DNA of 64,000 nt from Okapia johnstoni (Eukaryota; Chordata; Mammalia; Artiodactyla; Giraffidae), in NCBI GenBank assembly GCA_024291935.2, contig CM044315.1, forward strand, positions 52,922,385-52,986,384. Direction: 5' to 3'. The position numbers and the translations under genes are program-made. Positions 21,531 through 33,933 of this stretch are shown in pieces; the first letter of the stretch is position 1, and every line of letters starts with the position of its first letter. The notes beneath the pieces are model-generated. The model did not search any database. It was not told the origin of the DNA and worked only from the letters and a program-made list of their open reading frames with translations.

Positions 21531-23153
21531 TAGATGGAAATATCATCAACAAAATACTAGCAATCTGAATTTAACAATACATTAAGAGTATCATACACAA
21601 ATCATGATCACTGATCACAAGTGATATTTATCCCAGAGATCCAAAGATTTTTCAATATCCACAGATCAATCAGTGTGATACGCCATACCAACAAACTGAG
21701 TAATTACGAACCATATGATTATCTCACTAAATGCAGAAAAATCTTTTGACAAAATTCAACAGACGTTTGTGATAAAAACTCTCTAAAAAATGGGCATAGA
21801 GTGAACATACCTCAACATGATAAAGGCAATATACAACACACCTACAGCTAACATCATACTCTATGCTGAAGAACTAAAAGCATTTTCTCTATTATCAGGA
21901 ACAAGACAAGGATATCCACCCTCACCACTTTTACTCAACATATTTTTGGAAGTCCTAGCTATAGCAATTAGAGAAGGAAAAGAAATAAAATAATATAAAA
22001 TTGGAAAAGAAGAAGTTAAACTGTCACAGCTTGCAGATGGCATGATACTATACATAGAAAATCCTAAAGATGCTACCAGAAAACTACTAAAACTCTTCAA
22101 CGAATTTGGTAAAGTTGAAGGACACAAAATTAATACACAGAAATCTGTTGCATTTCTATGCATTAACAACAAAAGATCAAAAAGGGCAATGAAGGAGATT
22201 CTTATTTATGATCACATCACAAAGAATAAAATACTAGGAGTAATGATATCTATGGAAGCAAAAACTTGTACTCTGAAAACTGTAAGACACTGATTAAAAA
22301 AAAATCAACAACACAGATGGAAAGATATATGATGTTCTTGGATTGGAAGAATCACTGGTGTCAAAATGACTACGCAAGCCCAATCAAATCACCAATGACA
22401 TTTTTCACAGAACTAGAACTAAAAATATTAAAATTTGTGTGTTAACACAAAAGATCCTGAATAGCAAAGCAATTTTGAGAAAGCAAGATAGAGCTGGAGG
22501 AATTAGGCTCCCTGACTTAAGATTATGCTACAAAGCTATTGGTATGGAATTGGCACAAAGATAGAAATATAGATCAGTGGAACAGAATAGAAAGTTATCA
22601 TTAAAAAAGTCATAAATGATGGAGATAGTGTGGAGAGAAAAGAACCCTCCTATATTGCTGTTGGAAATGTAAATTGGTACAGCCCTATGAAGAATAGTAT
22701 GGAGGTTCCTTCAACCTGAAAATTGAGCTACCATATGATCCTGGAATTCTACTCCTGGGCATATATCTGAAGAAAAACATGGTCTGAAAGGATACATAAA
22801 CCCCAATGCTCATTGCAGCACTGCTTACAATAGTCAAGACTTGGAAGCAACCTAAATATCGATTGACAGAGGAACGGATAAATACATGGTACATGTAAAC
22901 AACGGAATCAATAGAATAGTAAGAATGAAATAATGCCATTTACAGCAAAAGGAATGGATCTCGTGATTGTCACACTGAGTCACAGAAATATCATATGATA
23001 TTTCTCTTACAAGCAGAATCTAAAAATAAATTATACAAATTAATTTACCTACAAAACGTAAAAAGAATGACAGACATAGGGAAGGAATTTATGGCTACCA
23101 GAGAGGAAGGGTGGAAGGAAGGGACAGTTATGGACTGCAGGATTGACATGTAT

Positions 23154-23276
23154 GTGTTAGTCTCTCAGTCGTGTCTGACTCTTTGCGACTCCATGGACTG
23201 CAGCCCACCAGGCTCCTCGGTCCATGGGATTTTCCAGGCAAGCATATTGGAGTGCTTTGCCGTTTCCTTCTCCAAC
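23154..23276 (-). mobile_element. Bov-tA SINE monomer, antisense
   Basis: The BovB-derived SINE body (TCTCAGTCGTGTCTGACTC ... GTTTCCTTCTCCAA) inserted in the L1 3'UTR. TSD: TGACATGTAT at 23144-23153 and TGACAAGTAT at 23277-23286 (9 of 10). Confidence 0.93.
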
Positions 23277-23411
23277 TGACAAGTATACTCTGCTATATTT
23301 GAAATGGATAGCCAACAAAGACTTACTATTATAACACAGTGAACTCTGCTCAATATTATATAACCATCTAAATGGGAAAAAGAATTTGAGAAAGAATGTA
23401 TACATGCATAT

Positions 23412-24267
23412 ATTGCTGGGCTGGATGAGTTACAAGCTGCAATCAAGATAGGCAGGAGAAACATCAAGAGCCTCAGATATGTGGATGATACCACTCTAAT
23501 GGAAGAAAGCAAAGAGGAACTAAAGAGCCTCTTGATAAGGGTGAGGGAGGAAAGTGAAAGAGCTGGCTTAAAACTAAATGTTAAAAAATGAAAAAAAACT
23601 AAGACCATGGCACATGGCCCCATTGCTGCACAGCAAACAGAGGGGGAAAGGTGGAAGTACTGACAAATTTCCTCTTCTTGAACTCCAAAATCACTGCGGA
23701 TGGTAACTGCAGCCATGAAATCAGAAGACAATTTTTTCTTGGCAGGGAAGCAATGACAAACCTAGAAAGTGTGTTGAAAGCAGAGACATTACTCTGCCGA
23801 CAAAGGTCCCTACAGCCAAGGTTATGATCTTTCCAGTGGTCACAGATGGTTGTGAGAGCTGGAACATAAGGAAGGCAGAATGCCAAAGAATTGACGCCTT
23901 CCAACTGCAATGCTGGAGAAGACTCCTGGAAGTCCCTTGGACAGGAAGGGGATCAAACCAGCTAATTCTAAAGGAGATCAACCCTGAATATTCACTGGAA
24001 GGATTGATGCTGAAGCCGAAGCTCCTGCATTTTGTTCATCTGATGTGAACAGACAACTCATCGGGAAAATCCCTGATGCTGGGAAAGATTGAGGGCAGAA
24101 GTAGAAGAGGGCATCAGAGGATGAGATGGCTGGCCGGCATCACCGATGCAGTGAACATGAATTTGGGCAAACTCAGGAGATGGTGAGGGTCAGGGAGGCC
24201 TGGCATGCTGCAGTCCATGGGATCACAAACAGTCAGACATGACCGGGCAACTGAACAACAACAACAA
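23412..24267 (+). mobile_element. BovB copy D, 5'-truncated, in L1 3'UTR
   Basis: It begins at the codons for AGLDELQAAIKIG, includes a YVDDTT motif C near 23480, and ends in a CAACAA-type tail. TSD: TATACATGCATAT (23399-23411) and TATACATGTGTAT (24268-24280), 11 of 13 match. The C-terminal RT region is open at 23824-24048 (GCESWNIRKAECQRIDAFQL); elsewhere it is frameshifted. Confidence 0.94.
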
Positions 24268-24372
24268 TATACATGTGTATGTATAATGTACCTGAATCAC
24301 TTTGCTGTACACCTGACACTATCACATTGTTAATCAACTATATACCAATGTAAAATAATAAGTTAAAAAACA

Positions 24373-24891
24373 TATATCACTTTCATATCTGAGGAAATCT
24401 AAGTACAAAGAAACTCTGAAATGCTATAATATTCCCAAGTCACCATAACATTATCTAATCTCAAAGAAAACACTTTTTCAATTATGCTATAATTTATAAT
24501 ATTGTAAAGTTGAGTTAAACTTGCTCATGAATCTATCTTTTTCTCAAATATGTAAATCCTATTGCTATCTATGTATGGAGAAATGTATAGTTGGCCCTAG
24601 GAAAATTGCGATAATGAAAATATTTCATATTTTAACAAAAATATCTACCCAAATATCAGATTAGTGTTTCAACTTACATATACATATATCAGCTTTTGGC
24701 TCTCAGTTATGATGGGCATGGGATATATTTCCAGTAATGCACGAAGATGTTTCTTTTACTTTGGGAGAATAAAATAGAGGGTGATAACTGAAGCTTCCAA
24801 ACAAGTTGGATTGGATTTTAGTTATATCATTTTCAAAAACCTAATTGAAGATAAACAAAGACAGACTGTGATTTTTAAAACCAAATCTGTA
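24373..24891. other. Unassigned intergenic DNA
   Basis: AT-rich. A string near 24590 (TATAGTTGGCCCTAGG) resembles the end of a Tigger-type DNA transposon, but no second end was found. Confidence 0.45.
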
Positions 24892-25073
24892 CAGTTAGCC
24901 TTCCCTGTCCTCAGACACAATAAACTCTGGATCATGTACTACCTATGTTATGATCCAAAGTTAGTTGAACTTGTGGATGCAAATAGGGTTGATTATGAGA
25001 CTTGAATGTCTGCAGATTTTTTTATCTTGGCTGGGTTCTGGAACCAATGCCTTGCCAATACGAAGAGGGACTG
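24892..25073. mobile_element. Small TA-flanked MITE, Tc1/mariner (Tigger/MER2-like)
   Basis: The left end is CAGTTAGCCTTCCCTGTCC and the right end, reverse-complemented, is CAGTCCCTCTTCGTATTGG. The two are related inverted termini. Both are bordered by TA (24890-24891 and 25074-25075), the target duplication of Tc1/mariner elements. The interior (TTAGTTGAACTTGTGGATGC) is Tigger-like. It has no transposase, as expected for a non-autonomous copy. Confidence 0.6.
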
Positions 25074-25550
25074 TACTTAAAAATTGACAAAATCTCTTTT
25101 CATTTGCTCTCTCTCTCCCTCCATCTCTGTCTTTCTCTCTTTTTTCTTTCTCTTTTTGTGTAGAGCTGTATGGGAATCTTTTCCTCTATTGTTCTACCCA
25201 TAATATCTCTGAGATATTTCTTACAAAAGTGACAAAGGCATAGCCATCAAAATGTATTAATACAAAAAGAACTTATTAATGAATAAAATATTTGATATTT
25301 TAGATTATCAGTTTTAGAAATCAGATTTTGGTTTTGGCACAAAAATTACATAATCAGTATCCTAGTGATTGATTCTTCCTTCAGTTTCATCATTCAACTA
25401 CTCTGTGGCAGGTGCAATGACATGCACTAGGAATACAATAAGTAATTGCAAATGCCCTAAAGAGATAATAGCATAATTGGAAGCCAATATTTGCTAGCTT
25501 ATAGCATTAGATTACAGCATTCAGCATTTAAAATGTAATCTCTCCGACTG
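25074..25550. other. Unassigned intergenic DNA with pyrimidine tract
   Basis: A C/T-rich run lies at about 25098-25158. Nothing else was recognised. Confidence 0.5.
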
Positions 25551-25948
25551 TGTGACTTCACCTATTCTACTTTTACCCTTTAATACTCTGAAACCCTTCT
25601 GTCTTCCTTGCTGTCTTTATTTTATGTCTTGTTGTAGCCATTCTCTCTACTTAGAAGAGACTTTCTTCAAACATTCTTTGACTTTCTCAGCTCCCAACTA
25701 TTTCACTCACATCTCAGTTTCACAGAAAGAGCTACTACTCTCTGTCTTGTATTTACCCAGCCCATACCTGTTTGACCTCTTCTGCTCATTTTATTTTTTC
25801 ATAGTAGTTGGCATCTTTAAATAGGCTATTTTATTTGTGTATGTATATTTTACTCTTTTGCCTACAAGGGCAGGAATTTGTATTGTTCACAAATATTTTC
25901 CAAGAACTTAGTAGATTGCCTGGCACATAATTATTGAATGAATTAAAA
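25551..25948 (+). mobile_element. L2 LINE 3' end
   Basis: The order follows the L2 3'UTR, ending with ACAAGGGCAGGAATTTG, GTTCACAA, GATTGCCTGGCACATAATT and ATTGAATGAATTAA. A 90-codon frame through it is fortuitous. Confidence 0.7.
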
Positions 25949-26360
25949 ACTGTCTTTGAAAAGGCATTATTGTTTTTATCTGAGGTTGTCCTTTTAATAC
26001 AATGGCACACTGAGTCAACCTGAAAATACTCTGACTACAAATTATTAGAGATGCTGCATAAGATACAAGAAAAATTATGCATGACAAAGTTCATAAGAAA
26101 GAGCAAGAATCTTTAAACTGCAGTTTCCCACTCCTTGAGCTGAAACTAGACACAAGAAACACATCAAAGGTAATGAATCAACTTAGCTGTTCTTAAGCTT
26201 AATATCATCTGTTCCTTTATTGGATAGTGTTTCCAGTCTGTTGATAAGCAACAGAAACAATTCTGAATAGCAAGATATGCACCTTGTTTTTTTTCTTTCT
26301 CTTCTCTAAATCACTTGATTTGGAATTTTACAAATATAATATGCAAATAAAAAATTCGAT
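25949..26360. other. Unassigned intergenic DNA
   Basis: Nothing recognised. Confidence 0.5.
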
Positions 26361-26540
26361 CATTAATTAACTCATCATTTAACAGTCATTATTGGACCTT
26401 TTTTATATCAAATACCAAGACTGTGCTATGCAAAAAAAAAAAAAAATCTGTAAACCCATGGAACTTGCCTCAAGAGATGGAGACCGACCTTAACTAAATA
26501 GTTACAAAATCAAATTGAAAATTATAAACTATCACAATAA
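26361..26540 (-). mobile_element. Probable L2 3' end, antisense
   Basis: CATTATTGGACC, ATACCAAGACTGTGCTATGC and the CCATGGAACTTGC stretch follow the antisense L2 tail order. A run of A at 26431-26444 interrupts it. Confidence 0.4.
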
Positions 26541-27569
26541 CTATGTTCATTTACTATTGATTAAGCCAAGAATTTACTATGCTCCAGGAACCATTTTAGA
26601 GGATATCATTTCCTATTAGATGAATGTTACTTTCTTTCATTATTCTTACAATTTGGGACTTAGAAACTGTATGTAGCTTTCTGGAAACATGGTAGTATGA
26701 GAATATGGAATTAAATTTCTTTGTGTCCAAAAGCCCATTATAATACTTTAATAATTATAATGATTTTTCAGTGTTCAATGACACTTTATAGGTCTCCATA
26801 TGAATAACCATATATTTAAAGAGTTGTGATTAAAACTCAAAACTCTCTGAACTCTATGGAAAATTTCACAGATTTTCACTATTAATTTGGTGCGTAGGTG
26901 GGCTTTATGTACATGTGGCAATGGGCTATCCAGGCCTAGAACCGATTGGAGTTTAATAATCAGAGTTCCAAAAAGCTATTTTTCTACTTTAAATAGACCA
27001 GTTGTATTGTAAGCTTACTCCAAGAAGATAGCAGAATTCTAAAGAAAACCCTGTTTTCTACATTCTTGTGAGACATAGTTTATTAATCAATGGTAATAAG
27101 AATTTTACTTCAAACTTTCTACTTCTTAGTCATACTAAGTGACAATAGCAACTAGATTGTCATCTTTGAAAATATATGTTGGGAGCAATATTACATAACC
27201 AGTTTAAAGTAGTGAACTTCAAAAGCTTCCTAAAGATTAATGTTCTACATGCAAGTACAATTAATAACTAGGATTGATCAGCATATTCCTCCTTGGGTTT
27301 CTTTATTACATATAAGAAATCTTTTTAAAAGTACTGAGAACTTAAAAACTACCAGATAAATTGAAAATTTTCTTCACTTGTTGTAATGACTGCATTTAAC
27401 ACTTCAAATATATCAAAGTTTTTTAGCTTTATACCGATTACTCTGAATCTCATGCAAGTTTACATTACGGAGAATACAGAATGGGAATCTAGACTTTGAA
27501 GAAGAAAAGAGCTGAATTCAAATTACTGATCTCCCACTTATTTCCAGTGTGATATTTAGCAAATTCCAG
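26541..27569. other. Unassigned intergenic DNA
   Basis: AT-rich; nothing recognised. Confidence 0.5.
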
Positions 27570-27947
27570 ACTGAACTGTTTCCATCATATTAATATGTTG
27601 AAGCCCTAAACTCCAGTGCCACGCAATATGACTGCATTTGAAGATAGGGACTTTGCAGAGGTAGCTGAAATTAAATGAAGTCACAAGGGTGAAATCATCT
27701 CATATGACTTACTTTCTTATCAGAAGAGAAAGAGGTACCAAGGATGTAGCCACCCAGTGGAAGTTTAAGGGAGAACATATCAAAAACACAGCAATATGCA
27801 TGTCAAGGAAATAGTCCTCAGGAGCAAACTGCTGACACTTCCATCTTGGACATCCAGGCTTCAAAACTGTGAGAAAATAAACTTCTATTGTTCAAGCCAC
27901 ACAGTCATGCTATTTTGTTATGGTAGCACTAGAAAGCTAACATAGGA
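27570..27947 (+). mobile_element. MLT1-type solitary LTR (ERVL-MaLR)
   Basis: Recognised by ATGTTGAAGCCCTAAACTCC, the central block with GTGAAATCATC, and the end AACTGTGAGAAAATAAACTT, with GCCACACAGTCATGCTATTTTG and a ...GCTAACATAGG terminus. It is a non-coding LTR with no internal viral genes nearby. Confidence 0.8.
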
Positions 27948-28974
27948 AGTAACTTAAACACATAACAATTAACTTTCTCATCCATACATGAAAATAATAG
28001 TTCCAAATTTCAGAGTTTTTATTAGAAAGAAAAATATTATATGCAAATTTCATACCACTTGGCAATAATCACTCAGTTAATGAAAACAACCAATATCACT
28101 GATGTGTGCATCTGAATAAATGCATGTGGTACTTCTAATACTACATTTTGTACAAAATATAAAGCAATGTCAGTTCAAGTTAGGAATCTTTTAACTCTTG
28201 GTCTTTATATTCTCTTTTCTGTGAATCAAGTCATAGCATGCCAATTTATTAACATAACAGATAATGGGCTTAAACTGCTCACAAAAGCTCTTTGTGAATT
28301 CTGCCATTTCATTGACTTGTCACAACAAAAACAAGTTTGCCATTTCAAGCCGTAGTTCTGGATATGTATCTGCGGTGTCAAGTGAAGAGCTAATTAAGTA
28401 GGAAATTACCTTATATATCTAAAGCTGTGTCTGCTCACCTTTAGGCATTTTGGAAATCAATCTAATGAGATATGAGTTTTGCTGCATAGGATAATTACAA
28501 AGCTCATTAATGCTCATTGAAATGTAAGTAGCATTCACTGAATTCAGCAAAATCTCTTGTATTTTAACAATCATTTTAATTATCCAATGTAACAAAACTC
28601 TGCCATGGAAAACTCTTGTACAGGCCAGTAAAATAATAAACCTACATTTCAGATATATCTGTGACAAATAGAAAAAAAATAATCCAAAAAGTTTATCTCT
28701 AAACCTTTGAAAATAAATTTTGGGTGATTTGACAAAGATCTGAAATAGTAGGGGGCAGTATTGTACAATCACAAAGCTATTCATCAACAGGAAGTTTTAA
28801 ATTGCTTTTCACACTCCGAATTTAAGGAAGTTGAAAATCTTCCATTTTGTACCTCATTTAAAAAAAATGGTTGATGTAGATAATGAATAAACACTTATTA
28901 AGTAAATAAATAAATTAGATTAATATTAAGTGCATATATGCACTTATTATATATACCCTCTTTTATTTATTTTT
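27948..28974. other. Unassigned intergenic DNA
   Basis: Nothing recognised. A 122-codon minus-strand frame at 28419-28787 has no family features. Confidence 0.5.
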
Positions 28975-29110
28975 CACAAACATTTGAATGCCTACTTTGT
29001 GTCCAGTATTGTACTAGCAGTAAAGTTAGAGTAATCAAAATAGATTGAACTGTAATCTCATTGAGCCGACATACCTAAGGAGGAAGGAAAGGTAATAAAC
29101 AAATAAACGT
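28975..29110 (-). mobile_element. Probable L2 3' end, antisense
   Basis: TGAATGCCTACTTTGTGTCC followed by AGTATTGTACTAGCAGT is the antisense L2 tail pattern. Confidence 0.5.
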
Positions 29111-29194
29111 ATGAATATTGAGCAACTTAGTAAACAGAAAATAGTAAAAGCCTAGTAAAGCTACCAGTTCTCCACTGTCTCTTTCCAAAGACAG

Positions 29195-29525
29195 AAGCAG
29201 AGAGAAAATCTCCTGACTCATTTTATAAGGCCAGTATCACTACTAGAACAAAAACAGATAATTTGAGAACACTCTAGACCAGTATCTCTCATGAACATGT
29301 ATGTAAAAACTCTCAACAAAATACTAAGAAACTGCCACAACCAAGAGGGATTTATCCCAGGTATGCAAGGGTGGTTCAACATTGAAACATTAACATAATC
29401 CATCACACTAACAAGCTAAAGAAGAAAAAAAATACATAATCATATCAACAGATACAGAAAAGTCTTTTGAGAAATTTCAACACTCATTCATGATACAAAT
29501 TCTCAGTAAACTAAGATTAAAGTAA
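29195..29525 (+). mobile_element. Old L1 ORF2 fragment (RT region)
   Basis: In sense it reads ARTTN-, [21 protein letters not shown] and NIINHTNKLK-like blocks from the L1 reverse transcriptase, with stops and shifts. Confidence 0.8.
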
Positions 29526-31439
29526 CTTGATTTTATCTCTCTGTTGAAAGTCTTTCTCTGACTCCTAGATGGAGAACAGTAGCTTGAACAAGGGTCATAA
29601 CCATGGAACTGTTGAAACATGTTTGAAAGAAGTGTTGGCAAAACTGAATGATAAATAGATGTGGTTGTGATTGAAATAGAAGAGCCTGATAATGACCTGA
29701 AGATTTTTAGTCTAATATATTAAATGCCCAAATAAAATTCTTACATTTTCAAATAAGGGTTTTTATTTGTTTGATGTAAGTAAACATTACATCTAGAACA
29801 TGAATTATAATTGGGGCACTTCTAATGAGCCAGTTACAGGCACAATTCTATCCTCATTCATCATGGCTTACTTTAGAGAGCCATTCTATTTCTAAAATTA
29901 AAAAAGAAAATAATCCTAATATCTCCAAGATGTGTGTTTATAATTGATTTTTATTCTGAGCTTCAGAATCTAATTTCACTTGGAATATCCTTAGGTATCT
30001 ATCTCAAAAAATGATGACAAAGGTGAACTCTTGGCATTTCTAGTACAAACATGTTCTCCTGTGCCTTACTGTTTTTGATCACCTAGTACTCTGGAATTCC
30101 TTCTTGATACTTTTCTACTGCATTAGCAGCCTTATCCCTCATAAAATTCATGACCAAGTTCTGCTGATTCTATTTCTAAAATATTTGCCAGATCTGACCA
30201 TTTCTTTCTTTCTCTATTACCAATGACCTACTCAAAGCCATCATCATCCTACATCTAGATACTTGTTATCTACCCCATGCTAAATTGTATATAGCATGTC
30301 AAGAAGTTAGATTATCAGGCAAAAAAAGTTAGGTCAGTATATAAAAATAACATAGAAGCTGTCACCAAAAAAGCAGAAATATATAAGTTTCTAGAGAGAC
30401 ATACAAGGTTAACATAGAGATATAGAAGAATTTGTTATTTTAAATGAAGAAGCTTGTGTATATGTAGAAAGGAAAGCAGGAACACAGGTAGATTTGAAGC
30501 TGCAAGAGGGAGTAATTGATTCATCCAGAATAAAAAGGTGGAGGAAGGGTAAGTTACAGAATACAGGTGGAAAATTCTCTTTGGATGGAAGAAAGAATTT
30601 TTCCAACATAGCTTAAGGAAGAAAAATAGAAAGATTACAGACATATCTAGATAATTTATAGCTCCTTAATATTGATGACAATCACAGGTTAAAAGTAAAT
30701 TTTGATGAGAATTCAGAAAGTAAGGAACATATAATTGGAAACACTCTTCTTCATTTTATGTGTACCAGAATGTACTAGAACCAAAAAAAGCAATGCATGT
30801 ATGTAGATGACTTAGACACATATAGTTAATTTACTATGAAAAAAATATATATGTGATGGAATTTCTAGTGGTCTATAAAAGATGACTACATTAATAAGTC
30901 ACATTAGCATAGACAATTCATCCTCAAAGGATCATTTTTACGGAAGAGATACTTATCAATTGCTCACTGACTGTATAATAGAATTTAAATGAATTCGGCC
31001 TCAGCTGTTAGCTTCATTTCACAAAAAAAGGCCTGATATTATAGCAGAAAGGGACAAATTATATTTAAATAACTGGAAGTTCTTAATATGACCAAAATTA
31101 TGTAAATTCCACCAACCATCAATTTTCTAGGAATTTTAGTCTTCACGCTAATTCACAGAAATTGGGCACAATGTATTGCAGCTGGTGTAATTCTTCATCT
31201 CCTTTTCACAAGGAGAATTAGTTAAGAAGTGTATTTGAATTACAGAAAAATATGACTCACTGAACCAGGTAGTACCATGCTGGTATGATTCCTTTAAGAA
31301 AAGATTAAAGCATTTTGCAAATTTCAGAGCTTTCTTAGACAAATTAGCTCCTTGGTATCTTCATACACTGTATTCAATAAAACCAGTAGTACAATACTAC
31401 ATTTGATAGAGACAATATGTCATATGAAGTGCTGGAAGG
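29526..31439. other. Unassigned intergenic DNA
   Basis: No repeat or gene recognised. The short frames have no protein-family features. Confidence 0.5.
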
Positions 31440-31620
31440 AAAACTGACTTTGTAACCCTATAGCCCAGAGTTTCAATGTCAGTGGTGCTTCTCCTTGTGA
31501 CCTGGGACAAGGCCCTTACGATCTCTGAATCTGAATGTCCTCAAAGACAAAGCAGTAATGAAGATAATACCTATAAAAAGGAGCATTGTGAAACTTTTAA
31601 ATATGTCTGCTTCACATTTT
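31440..31620 (+). mobile_element. MIR SINE
   Basis: The core and 3' part follow the MIR order: GTGACCTGGGACAAGGCCCTTAC, CTGAATCTGAATGTCCTC, then GATAATACCTATAAAAAGG. Confidence 0.65.
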
Positions 31621-32494
31621 TTTAGGTAGTAAATATTTATACATATTTGAATGATTTTAGGAATGATAGTAGACATGGAAAAAGTTAAGATCAGGATTCA
31701 ATATTCCAGTATAAAGTTTATAAGAAGATAGGAAGGAATATGATCTAGAGCAAAGATGGAAAATGTTTGAAGAAGTGATGGTGTACAAAATAGCTCTCGA
31801 GTATACTGGCGAAATGGATTGTATAAAAAATAAAGGTTAATTAAACAGTAATGATGATGTACAATAATTCAATTGAATGTCTAAATGCCTACAAATCTGC
31901 TACTTTTTTCCCAATCATTGATTTAATTCTTCTGTCTCTTTACCACATTTGTAACTTTTAAACATTTGAAAATCCAGTAGCAATGAAATTACTACTTCAT
32001 TTCATTTCTCCACGTATATGTTGTTTTTATTAATATATAACCTATATAAAGTTTGAGTTAATCTTCTAGCTAGAATGTAAAACTTGATGTATCTTTAATG
32101 AATTCTGATGTGCTCAAAGAACAATGCATGATGATACCAGACAGTAGTCAGCTAATAGCCTGGCCTAATATGTGGAGCTTTCACTATGGATTTGACAAAA
32201 TATTATCAAATATGGGCTTCTTATTAAAATTCAGGCCACAAACCAAATCTATTCAGAGAAAGATGTGAGTATATTTATGATATACCCAGTCCTCTGTTTC
32301 TGATCAAACAATACATACTAATATTTCCATTAAGATACATGAAATTACTGATACTTTAACATTTAGGGAACATCACCAATGTTCAGAGTATTGAAATAAC
32401 AACCAACCACAAGAAACAGAAAGAAAAAATATAACAAATTGCAGAGAACAGAGTGTGATAAAAATTGGAACAGAAAATTAAAAAAAAAAAACTA
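31621..32494. other. Unassigned intergenic DNA
   Basis: Nothing recognised. Confidence 0.5.
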
Positions 32495-33550
32495 CTGATT
32501 TGTCCTCTTTAACTAGAACAAATAAATTTTATCTTTGTACGTAAACACAAAAGACCCTTAATTGCTAAATATCTTGAGAAAGAAGAGCAAGTTTGGAGGT
32601 ATCATGCACCAGGATATCAAACTATACTATAAACCTACAGTCATCAAAGCACTATTGTACTGGCAAAAAGCAGACACATAAATTGATGGAACAGAATAGA
32701 GAGTCCAGAAATGAAGCAACACTTATAAGCACAATTAACCTATTGCAAAGGAGGCAAGAAAATACAATGACAAAAAGACAGACTCTCAATAAAAAGTGTT
32801 GGGAAAACTGGACAGGTAAATGCAAAAGCAAAAAAAATAAAATAATTTCCCATACCACAAACAAAATTAACCTCAAAATGGATTAAGGACTTAAATGCAA
32901 GACCTGAAACCATAAAACTTCTAAAACAAACATAAGCAGATTGTTCTTTGATATTGGTTTCAATAGCTTTTTTTTTGGATATGTGTCCTCAGGCAAGGGA
33001 AACAAGATTGAAAATAAATAAATGATGGTATGACAAACTAAAAAGCTTTTTCACAGAAAAGGAAATTATGAACAAAATGAAAAGGATGTCTACTGAATAG
33101 GTGAATACGTTTGCAATTGATACATACTTTGATATACAAAATATAAAAAGAATGCATATAACATCAAAAAAACTCAATTAAAAATGGGCAGAGGACCTGT
33201 ATGCATTTTTTCAAAGATGACATACAGATGACAATAGACATATGAGAAGTTCAACATCATTAATCATCAGAGAAATGAAAATCAAAACCACATTAAGCTA
33301 CCAACTCACACCTATCAAAATGGCTATTATTAGAAAGGCAACAAAAAACAAATGTTGATGAGGGTATGGAGAAAAAGGAACCCTCATAAACTGTTATGCA
33401 GATGTAAATGGGTGAAGTTACTATGGAAAACACTATGGAGATTCTCAGAAATATTAAAAATGGAGCTACCATGATACAGCAATTGCATCCCTAATAACTA
33501 TTCCAAGAATATGAGAACACTTATTTGAAAATATATATGTATCCCTATAT
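32495..33550 (+). mobile_element. Old L1 ORF2 C-terminal region
   Basis: L1 ORF2 text in order: [14 protein letters not shown] and TEQNRESRNEATL near 32650-32720, TLNKKCWENWTGK near 32780, [20 protein letters not shown] near 33290, and the end near 33540. Many frameshifts. It stops where a BovB piece begins at 33551. Confidence 0.85.
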
Positions 33551-33933
33551 GCTTTTGCTTTGTGGTGCTGGAGAAGACTCTTGAGAGTCCCTTGGATTGC
33601 AAGGAGACCCAACCGGTCCATCCTAAAGGAAATCAGTCCTGAATATTTATTGGAAGGACTGATGTCATGAAGCTGAGGCTACAATACTTTGGCCACCTGA
33701 TGCAAAGAACTGACTCATTTGAAAATACCCTGATGCTGGGAAAGATTGAAGGTGGGAGGAGAAGGGGAAGACAGAGGATGAGATGATTGGATGGCATCAC
33801 CAACTCAATAGACATGAGTTGAGTAAGCTCTGGGAGTTGGTGATGGACAGGGAAGCCTGGTGGGCTGCGGTCCATGGGGTGGCAAAGAGTTGGACATGAC
33901 TGAGCAACTGAACTGAACTGAATGCAGCAGCTG
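33551..33933 (+). mobile_element. BovB copy E, 3' 380 bp
   Basis: It starts at the codons for FALWCWRRLLRVPW and continues to CTGAGCAACTGAACTGAACTGAA. It is 5'-truncated. It replaces or interrupts the end of the L1; I see no clear TSD. Confidence 0.93.

Larger units (their letters stand above)
19430..22960 (+). pseudogene. L1 ORF2 (endonuclease-reverse transcriptase) remnant
   Basis: The endonuclease region (19430-20240) keeps blocks such as NICAPNIGAPQYVRQTL near 19796. The RT region includes SPGTDEFIGEFYQTF (open at 20990-21256), [12 protein letters not shown] near 21900, and motif C reading ADGM at 22033-22044, where an active enzyme has ADDM, so the second catalytic aspartate is gone. 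The frame is open again at 22042-22293. About 600-700 bases expected after 22590 are missing, and the C-terminal part (about 22600-22960) follows directly. SINE and AT-rich insertions add further breaks. Confidence 0.85.
18105..24372 (+). mobile_element. LINE-1 copy B, 5'UTR to poly(A), with nested insertions
   Basis: The order is 5'UTR (18105 to about 18370), ORF1 (18375-19195), inter-ORF spacer, ORF2 (19430 to about 22960), and a 3'UTR ending in an A-rich tail near 24372. It is broken by a BovA-type SINE (20400-20608), an AT-rich block (21227-21530), a SINE (23154-23276) and a BovB (23412-24267). Three of these have readable TSDs. ORF2 also has a large internal deletion near 22590. The element is inactive and older than everything inserted in it. 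Confidence 0.9.

Noticed and set aside
25552..25824. 90-codon frame with hydrophobic segments
   Set aside because: It lies within an L2 3'UTR remnant; pyrimidine-rich DNA gives leucine- and phenylalanine-rich peptides by chance.
27570..27947. Possible endogenous retrovirus provirus
   Set aside because: Only LTR text is present; no internal region or second LTR lies nearby.
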